DNA of 11,203 nucleotides, taken from positions 1 to 11,203 of the forward strand of contig JAUCNG010378703.1 in the NCBI GenBank assembly GCA_032353305.1, read 5' to 3'. Below are positions 6,417 to 11,203 of the stretch, one piece after another (position 1 is the stretch's first letter; each line of letters begins with the position of its first letter). Source of the DNA: Cephalothrix spiralis (taxonomy: Eukaryota; Nemertea; Palaeonemertea; Archinemertea; Cephalotrichidae). The notes beneath the pieces were generated by a model that was given only the letters and a program-made list of their open reading frames with translations, searched no databases and was not told where the DNA came from. The position numbers and the translations under genes are program-made.

Positions 6417-6437
6417 AATTGTTAAGTGTTGAAATTA
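6406..6437 (+). repeat. 16-bp tandem duplication spanning the ZnF-2 stop codon
   Basis: TTAAGTGTTGAAATT occurs at 6406-6420 and again at 6422-6436, giving a 16-bp unit with one difference. The first copy supplies the TGA stop (6414-6416). A related TTAAGTGTTG follows the ZnF-3 stop codon, where a transposon has inserted, so this is ancestral UTR sequence duplicated in ZnF-2. Confidence 0.85.
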
Positions 6438-7045
6438 AAGACACAAACTCTCGGATGAAAGGCTAAGTCCAATTATATGAATCAGTGTAAATAATGTACA
6501 TGTACATATGCTTAGGGCAGTAACAGTCACTGCTGCAGTGTTCGTATGTTGACGAATGACTATATAATCAGGAAACAAATAGTAACATAAATAACATGTA
6601 TAATTGTAAAAACAGTAATATCATATCAAACTGAACGATCTGTATTATTTCTCTCTGGAAAGGAAGGACACACATTAACATGCATGTTTTTAGAAGTAAC
6701 AAATTTATAGATTTAAAAGGTTTTATTTAAACGTGTCTCAACGTAAACTTTAGTAGAAGTTCGAAACGTGTGGAGACATTTTTTAAATATATAAATTTTA
6801 AGTGTGGATTTTTTACTCCCATGCATTGATTAGAGTACGGACATTTATTGTGCCTTTACTTATAATGCATGGTTTTGTTTAGTAAAAATTTAAATAGTTG
6901 ATTGGGAATGACCAGTGTTATTAAAGTTTCAGATTAATTATTTTCTACTGTATTTTCTTTAGTTACTTTTCTGATATTATAATTATGTATTCTGTCATAG
7001 TTTTGTTTAAAATAAAGTAATAAACTGTACATTTTTAAATTTATT
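6417..7045 (+). other. ZnF-2 3' UTR with conserved UTR module and poly(A) signals
   Basis: The distal part, about 6860-7030, is homologous to the window-start UTR. Shared strings include GTTATTAAAGTTTCAGAT, TTTCTGATATTAT and ATAGTTTTGTTTAAAATAAA. ATTAAA is at 6920-6925. AATAAA occurs twice, at 7011-7016 and 7019-7024, through a short local duplication. A 14-bp palindrome, ATGTACATGTACAT, lies at 6494-6507. Cleavage is expected shortly after 7030. Confidence 0.65.
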
Positions 7046-7124
7046 GAACTATTATGTCTATTATAGATTATTGATCATTTAATAGTTAAAAATATCCTCA
7101 GGCAACAATATAGGCCTAATGCTA

Positions 7125-7179
7125 CTCTTGTAAACAAGAGGTAAGTATATGTACTAAGTACAATGATACTTACCTCTTG
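7125..7179. repeat. Compound hairpin of nested palindromes
   Basis: CAAGAGGTAAGTAT (7135-7148) is perfectly inverted at 7166-7179. The loop holds a second perfect palindrome, TGTACTAAGTACA (13 bases, centred on one A). On the left, CTCTTG (7125-7130) can alternatively pair with CAAGAG (7135-7140). A related string, GTAAACGAGAGGTAGTAT, reappears in direct orientation at 7651-7668. It may be the end of a small element. Confidence 0.6.
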
Positions 7180-7242
7180 CTGATATAGAGTAAGTTCTAC
7201 CATTTTGTCTATTTCATTTATCTTGGAATTTTTGCAATAAAA

Positions 7243-7308
7243 TTTTTGACTTTTGGTTTTAACTTTTTGACTTTTGGTTTTAACTTTTTGACTTTTTTAA
7301 CTTTTAAC
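7243..7308. repeat. 21-bp T-rich tandem repeat
   Basis: Two perfect 21-bp units (7243-7263 and 7264-7284) read TTTTTGAC, TTTTGGTTTT, AAC. A degenerate third copy runs to about 7308. It is a minisatellite-like stretch without coding potential. Confidence 0.85.
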
Positions 7309-7544
7309 TCGTACAAATCTTAATTTTGATTCTCGACCGTCTACGTATTGATCCGTATTCAATAATATCTCTGACACACGAACAGTGCTTTCTAAATTCA
7401 CCCAGAGGTCATGAATATCAAATAGCTTTTGATGCTCTAAAGAAATTTTCGGGTCATGTGACTACTCTACAGGATCCTACAGTCAACGATACAAAAGATA
7501 AGGAAATAGAAATGTCTATGCACAGTGGTCTCGGATACTAGAAG
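7308..7544 (+). other. Orphan open segment, possible gene or transposon remnant
   Basis: An open frame of about 77 codons runs from just after a TAA (7305-7307) to TAG (7542-7544), with no ATG near its 5' end. The residues have a protein-like composition, including FDALKKFSGHVTTL and DPTVNDTKDKEIE, and look less like random AT-rich translation than neighbouring frames. I do not recognise the family. It could be an exon, a decayed coding fragment or chance. The absence of a start and of a convincing adjacent acceptor argues against calling a gene. Confidence 0.25.
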
Positions 7545-7779
7545 TAGCTGTTGCACGTGTACACGATTTTGGGTATTAGCAAAAAGGCGTATCACGACAT
7601 TATTTAATAGTTACTAAACAAGTAAGTAATACATTTCTTACAATATTCTAGTAAACGAGAGGTAGTATCTTTACCATATCAGGGTACTTAAACTGTTAAA
7701 CATGGGGGACAGGGGATAAAGAGGTTAAAAACGTAAAAATCGTGTACAACGCAAAAACCGCCTTAATTTTCAATTTGGA
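7545..7779. other. Spacer, no recognised gene
   Basis: AT-rich sequence with a partial direct repeat of the 7130-7148 motif at 7651-7668. Nothing else was recognised before the SINE. Confidence 0.4.
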
Positions 7780-8093
7780 GGCTTCTTCTTCTATATAGGG
7801 CGTCAGATGACTGGCTCAAATAGACACTTAATGGTCCGCTTGCTGAGCATTTACCCGTAGGCCTGGTAGACCTAACCCCGCACTCTAATCTATTTTCTAT
7901 GTACCGATTAGCAGTGGGATTTTTACCCCGAAGGGAGGGAAAGTGTCCCACTCCACGTATTTAACCTGACCGAGCCACCCAGGAAGCTTGCTTAAGGTTC
8001 GACCCGATGGAAAGTGGTGTCCGAGCCGGGTCTCGAACACCGGAGCTCCGGACTACTAGACCGACGCTTTAGCACCCTGCCACCGTGCCGCGG
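7780..8093 (-). mobile_element. tRNA-derived SINE (minus strand)
   Basis: Read on the minus strand from about 8093, the element opens GCCGCGGCACGGTGGC and continues through TGGCAGGGTGCTAAAGCG, resembling a Pol III A box. Downstream is GTGTTCGAGACCC, close to the B-box consensus GGTTCGANTCC. The palindrome CCGGAGCTCCGG (8040-8051) lies between them. A GC-rich body of about 200 bp follows and ends in CTATATAGAAGAAGAAGCC at about 7780-7799, a simple GAA-type tail. Base composition differs sharply from the AT-rich flanks, consistent with insertion. This is the layout of invertebrate tRNA-SINEs with a central domain; I cannot assign a family with confidence. No clear target-site duplication was found. 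Confidence 0.72.
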
Positions 8094-8279
8094 CTAACGT
8101 GCAGCGTGAAAATCACCCCGTAGTGTATCGTGCACACCAAAATAAGCTAACAATAACGTGATCATTCTCACTTGTCACTTTCAGACTTGCATAGTTCTGC
8201 CAGACCGATATTATGAAATATGATATAATACCCTGGGAACGAGGATGTAATGCACCAGTCAATGATATGCACGGAGGGG

Positions 8280-8692
8280 GTGCCGGGAAATGTGAAAATA
8301 GCGCTGCGTAGCGCTAGCGCTAGGATCGCCTAGAGCGGTGCTAGGCATCGTAGGCGGGGACATTTTTTCAAAGGCTATCAGTCGCTATGGATGACTATAC
8401 GGATCATCCATAGGGGCGGGGAATTTTGGATTATTACAGAAAAAATCCGCTGGCACACTGGAACAATTGAGCAAAAAATTTGAGAAAGAATAACTATCAG
8501 CTTAATTTTGCTTTTTATAAAAATGTTTTTTCAGATACTATATGAAATAAAAATTGCGCTTTGAAGCGCTATGAACCGCCACCCCACTCGGGGACTTAGA
8601 GATTAAGGAGTTCCGTACGTGGATCGGGGCGATCCACCAATTTCTTGCGCTAGGATCGCCTTAGGCGTCACTATTTTGACATTTCCCGGCAC
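8280..8692. mobile_element. MITE-like element with 22-bp terminal inverted repeats
   Basis: The left end 8280-8301 and the reverse complement of the right end 8671-8692 agree at 21 of 22 positions, starting GTGCCGGGAAATGT. The 15-bp string GCGCTAGGATCGCCT occurs near both ends in direct orientation (8317-8331 and 8647-8661). A small hairpin (GTGGATC 8619-8625 / GATCCAC 8631-8637) lies near the right end. The interior has no transposase ORF. No target-site duplication is obvious, so the superfamily is unassigned. Confidence 0.75.
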
Positions 8693-8871
8693 AAATTTTC
8701 AAGATTCGGCAGGATTCGGCGGACAATATTTTTTCTTATTTTGTTATACCCAAAACATTATGAGTCCTATATGAGCTGGGTGTAAATATGACGTCTTGAT
8801 ATATATGATAGCCTATAGAATAAAAAATTTCACCGGATACCCGAAAAGTGCTCAAATTTCATAAACACGCA

Positions 8872-8973
8872 TGTCCGAAGGTAGCTGATGAGGAACTTAT
8901 TGTGTAGTCATGCCTCTGTTGAGATTCTGCTTCCCTGTTTCTTAAACGTTTTTGTGAAATTCTTTGATGTCTG
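8872..8973. repeat. Direct repeat, copy 1
   Basis: This 102-bp segment matches 9234-9328 at about 92 of 95 aligned positions. It carries 7 extra bases (GTAGCTG) near its left end. The high identity suggests a recent segmental duplication. No ORF with a recognisable domain lies inside. Confidence 0.9.
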
Positions 8974-9233
8974 TTGGATTTGGTTGACATTCGTGTTTGA
9001 GTTATTCGTAGGAATTTATTCCTGTTTGTTGGTCACTTCTGAATGCGGTTCAATATCGCATTGCCTCATTTGAGGTGTATTTGCTTAACTGGATTTGATT
9101 ATATGGGTTGCATAGAGAAGTTGCTGACTTACAATTCAAGAAGTTACAGGTGAAGGCCGATCACCTTCGCTGGGACAAAGACACATTAAAGGTCGTACTA
9201 CCCAGTCTACCCTTACGTCCCGAAACGACCGCG

Positions 9234-9328
9234 TGTCCGAAGATGAGGAACTTCTTGTGTAGTCATGCCTTTGTTGAGATTTTGCTTCCCTGTTTCTTAA
9301 ACGTTTTTGTGAAATTCTTTGATGTCTG
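9234..9328. repeat. Direct repeat, copy 2
   Basis: Second copy of the repeat at 8872-8973. It ends about 60 bases before the predicted ZnF-3 splice acceptor, so it probably lies in the intron upstream of the coding exon. Confidence 0.9.
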
Positions 9329-9360
9329 ACCAAGCTAAGATCGACACAAACGCAAAATCT

Positions 9361-9387
9361 AAAATGTCTTTTGTCTTATCTTTTTAG
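9361..9387 (+). promoter_or_regulatory. Splice acceptor immediately before the ZnF-3 start
   Basis: A pyrimidine-rich tract (GTCTTTTGTCTTATC, then TTTTT) ends in AG at 9386-9387, 5 bases before the ATG. Unlike ZnF-1 and ZnF-2, no long leader separates acceptor and start. The tract is not obviously homologous to the other two acceptors. Confidence 0.65.
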
Positions 9388-9392
9388 GAAAC

Positions 9393-10958
9393 ATGACAGA
9401 TAAAAAGAAGGAAACATTCGAATGTGATATATGCCATAAGAAACTATCAAACAAATATGCATACCGAGTGCATATCCGAGGAGTCCATGAAGTTTCAGAA
9501 CAATTTCAGTGTGGAAAATGTGATAAAAAATTCAAACTAGAAACATATCTAAATACGCACATAAAAAGAGTTCACGTTCAGCGTTTATTCAATTGTGACT
9601 CGTGTGAATACAAATCTAAAACGTCTGAAGGACTTAAAAAACATAAGAAAACTGTTCATGAAGGTTTACGTCCATTTCAATGTCACAAATGTGAATATAA
9701 ATCTTCAACTCCAGAAGTACTGAAAATTCATGTACGATCAGTTCATGAAAGACGACGCCCAGTACAATGCGAAAAATGTGATTATAAAAGTGCAAATGTT
9801 TCAATTATGAAGAATCATATCAAAGTTGTTCATGAAGGGCATCGGCCGTTTTCGTGTGCTATATGCGAACACAAGTTTCCAAACGCGGTTAATCTTAAAA
9901 AACACACACAAGCTGTTCACGAAAAAAGACGACCTTTTCAATGTCAAATGTGCGACCATAAGTTTGCTAATGTTCCAGCCCTGAGAAGCCATACAAATAG
10001 AGTTCATGAAAAGCTTCGACCATTTCAATGCGGAAAATGTCCCTTCAATTCTGCCTCGAATAGTGGTATTTTAAGACATACAAAATCGGTCCATGAAAGA
10101 CTGCGTCAATTTAAATGCGATAAATGTAATTTCCAGTGTGCCGAATCAGGAAATTTCGTAGCTCATAAAAGAGCGATGCATGAAGGCAAGGTTCATATGT
10201 GTAAACACTGTGGTAAACAATTTTCTTTTAATGCAAACCTTATAAGACATGTCCGACAGGTTCATGAAGGGCTACGACCAGCCAGATTAAAATGCGACAT
10301 ATGCGATGCTGAACTTTCACAAAGACATTTTCAAGGTCATCTTCTTGCAGTTCATGAAGGGCTACGACCTTTGAGTTGCAATAAATGTGATTATACATGT
10401 GGATATGCTAGTAGCCTCGGGGAACATAAACAACGTGTTCATGAAGGACCGCGAACATTTCATTGTGACGAATGTGAATATAAATGCACCAGTTTTACAT
10501 ATATTAATAAACATAAGAGAACAATGCACGAAAAGGAAAACAAAACGAAAGATGTAAAAAATTACAAAAAAGAAATTCATGAAGGTGAAGGTCAGTTTGT
10601 GTGCAAAGAATGTGGTAAAAATCTTTCTGGTTTATCAAACCTTAAAAGGCATATCAAACAGGTTCATGAAGGGCAACGACCACGGGCCAGAGTAAAATGT
10701 GATATTTGCAACATTGAACTAGCAGGAAAACAAAGTTTGAAAAGTCATGTAAGTGTAGTTCATGAAGGTGTGCGTCTTTTATACAGTTGCGACATATGCG
10801 ATTATAAATGTCAGAAAAAACATATGAAGGGACATAAACGAGCTGTTCATGAAGGGCCGATTACAATTAATTGTGATGAATGTGACTACAGTTGCACCAG
10901 TTTAAAATATTTCAAAGAACATATGAAAACAGTGCATGACAAGGAAAACAAGATGTAA
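9393..10958 (+). CDS. Poly-C2H2 zinc-finger protein, 17 fingers, duplicated C-terminal cassette (ZnF-3)
   Basis: This 521-residue protein has 17 fingers: 11-32, 40-61, 68-89, 97-118, 126-147, 155-176, 184-205, 213-234, 242-263, 270-291, 301-321, 329-350, 358-379, 404-425, 436-457, 466-486 and 494-515. The N-terminal finger (FECDICHKKLS) matches that of ZnF-2 (FECKLCLKKLS). Fingers 10-13 and 14-17 are two copies of one four-finger cassette. The first ends HEKENKT and the second HDKENKM, so a former C-terminus is now an internal linker (380-400). The first copy resembles ZnF-2, with 53 identical bases at 10200-10252 against 6129-6181; the second resembles ZnF-1. Fingers 11 and 16 are one residue short. 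The start has A at -3, 5 bases after the acceptor. The product is probably nuclear and DNA-binding; no effector domain is seen. Confidence 0.95.
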   Translation: MTDKKKETFECDICHKKLSNKYAYRVHIRGVHEVSEQFQCGKCDKKFKLETYLNTHIKRVHVQRLFNCDSCEYKSKTSEGLKKHKKTVHEGLRPFQCHKCEYKSSTPEVLKIHVRSVHERRRPVQCEKCDYKSANVSIMKNHIKVVHEGHRPFSCAICEHKFPNAVNLKKHTQAVHEKRRPFQCQMCDHKFANVPALRSHTNRVHEKLRPFQCGKCPFNSASNSGILRHTKSVHERLRQFKCDKCNFQCAESGNFVAHKRAMHEGKVHMCKHCGKQFSFNANLIRHVRQVHEGLRPARLKCDICDAELSQRHFQGHLLAVHEGLRPLSCNKCDYTCGYASSLGEHKQRVHEGPRTFHCDECEYKCTSFTYINKHKRTMHEKENKTKDVKNYKKEIHEGEGQFVCKECGKNLSGLSNLKRHIKQVHEGQRPRARVKCDICNIELAGKQSLKSHVSVVHEGVRLLYSCDICDYKCQKKHMKGHKRAVHEGPITINCDECDYSCTSLKYFKEHMKTVHDKENKM

Positions 10959-10970
10959 ATTAAGTGTTGG

Positions 10971-11190
10971 CAAGGTCTCATAGAGGAAGGTCTTTACATA
11001 TTTAGCTTTGGTATACATCTGATGTTACTTCGTTAGTTGATAGACGGCTTAATGATCCTTCCTTATGTTAAGAACGTATTTACCAGAACCTGCCCTAACC
11101 CTTTCTCTCACGAGCGAAACAGATGTTGCTGTCACTCAGTTATCGAAGTAAGCTCAGATGGATATGATAGACCTTCCTCTATGAGACCTT
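10971..11190. mobile_element. hAT-like MITE in the ZnF-3 3' UTR
   Basis: A 22-bp perfect terminal inverted repeat (10972-10993 and 11169-11190, AAGGTCTCATAGAGGAAGGT plus CT) bounds an element of about 220 bp. An identical 8-bp string, AGTGTTGG, flanks it (10963-10970 and 11191-11198), which fits the 8-bp target duplication of hAT elements, as does the CAAGG-type left end. There is no transposase ORF, so it is non-autonomous. It begins 12 bases after the ZnF-3 TAA stop. The uninterrupted sequence TTAAGTGTTG is present after the ZnF-2 stop and serves as a paralogous empty site. Confidence 0.85.
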
Positions 11191-11203
11191 AGTGTTGGAT
11201 TTT

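Noticed and set aside
7763-7951. 62-codon minus-strand frame
   Set aside because: It lies entirely in the SINE body and its tail, which is a non-coding Pol III-type element.
8020-8093. Functional tRNA gene
   Set aside because: The A- and B-box-like motifs are present, but no proper acceptor, D and anticodon cloverleaf can be drawn, and the sequence continues into a SINE body.
8888-9329. Two short plus-strand frames and one minus-strand frame around the direct repeat
   Set aside because: The plus-strand frames share sequence only because the DNA repeat is duplicated. No signal peptide, domain or splice context supports a protein, although an exon cannot be fully excluded.

Overview
The window looks like genomic DNA from an animal, most likely an invertebrate. 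It is AT-rich, has AATAAA poly(A) signals, polypyrimidine/AG splice acceptors, a tRNA-headed SINE and several short inverted-repeat elements, and its large ORFs encode long C2H2 zinc-finger arrays. I cannot name a species. A marine lophotrochozoan or deuterostome would fit, but that is inference.

Three tandem, same-strand, apparently single-coding-exon genes dominate: ZnF-1 (1221-3443, 740 aa, 23 fingers), ZnF-2 (5490-6416, 308 aa, 10 fingers) and ZnF-3 (9393-10958, 521 aa, 17 fingers). All use an unusual linker, H-E-x-x-R-P-F/Y-x-C, in place of the Krueppel TGEKP linker. None shows a KRAB, BTB, SET or ZAD effector domain. A recurrent C-terminal cassette of about four fingers ties them together: single in ZnF-1, truncated in ZnF-2 and duplicated in ZnF-3. 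Positions 1-300 hold a 3' UTR homologous to those of ZnF-1 and ZnF-2, so a fourth member should end just upstream. A minus-strand fragment at 496-600 copies the ZnF-2 leader/acceptor region, so the cluster has also undergone inversion.

Layout: 1-300, 3' UTR of an upstream paralogue; 300-1074, intergenic/intron DNA with the inverted leader copy and a fold-back element (893-963); 1075-3790, ZnF-1 leader, CDS and 3' UTR; 3790-5293, spacer with a MITE-like element (3908-4390); 5294-7030, ZnF-2 leader with a uORF, CDS and 3' UTR; 7030-9387, repeat-rich spacer with a hairpin, 21-bp tandem repeats, a SINE on the minus strand (about 7780-8093), a second inverted-repeat element (8280-8692) and a 95-102 bp direct repeat (8872-8973 / 9234-9328); 9393-10958, ZnF-3; 10971-11190, a hAT-like MITE with an 8-bp target duplication, 12 bases after the ZnF-3 stop codon.

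The genes probably encode nuclear DNA-binding proteins that diversify by gaining, losing and exchanging fingers in a transposon-rich cluster. The general picture resembles vertebrate KRAB-ZnF or insect ZAD-ZnF clusters, but without a visible effector domain. Binding targets and function cannot be read from the sequence.
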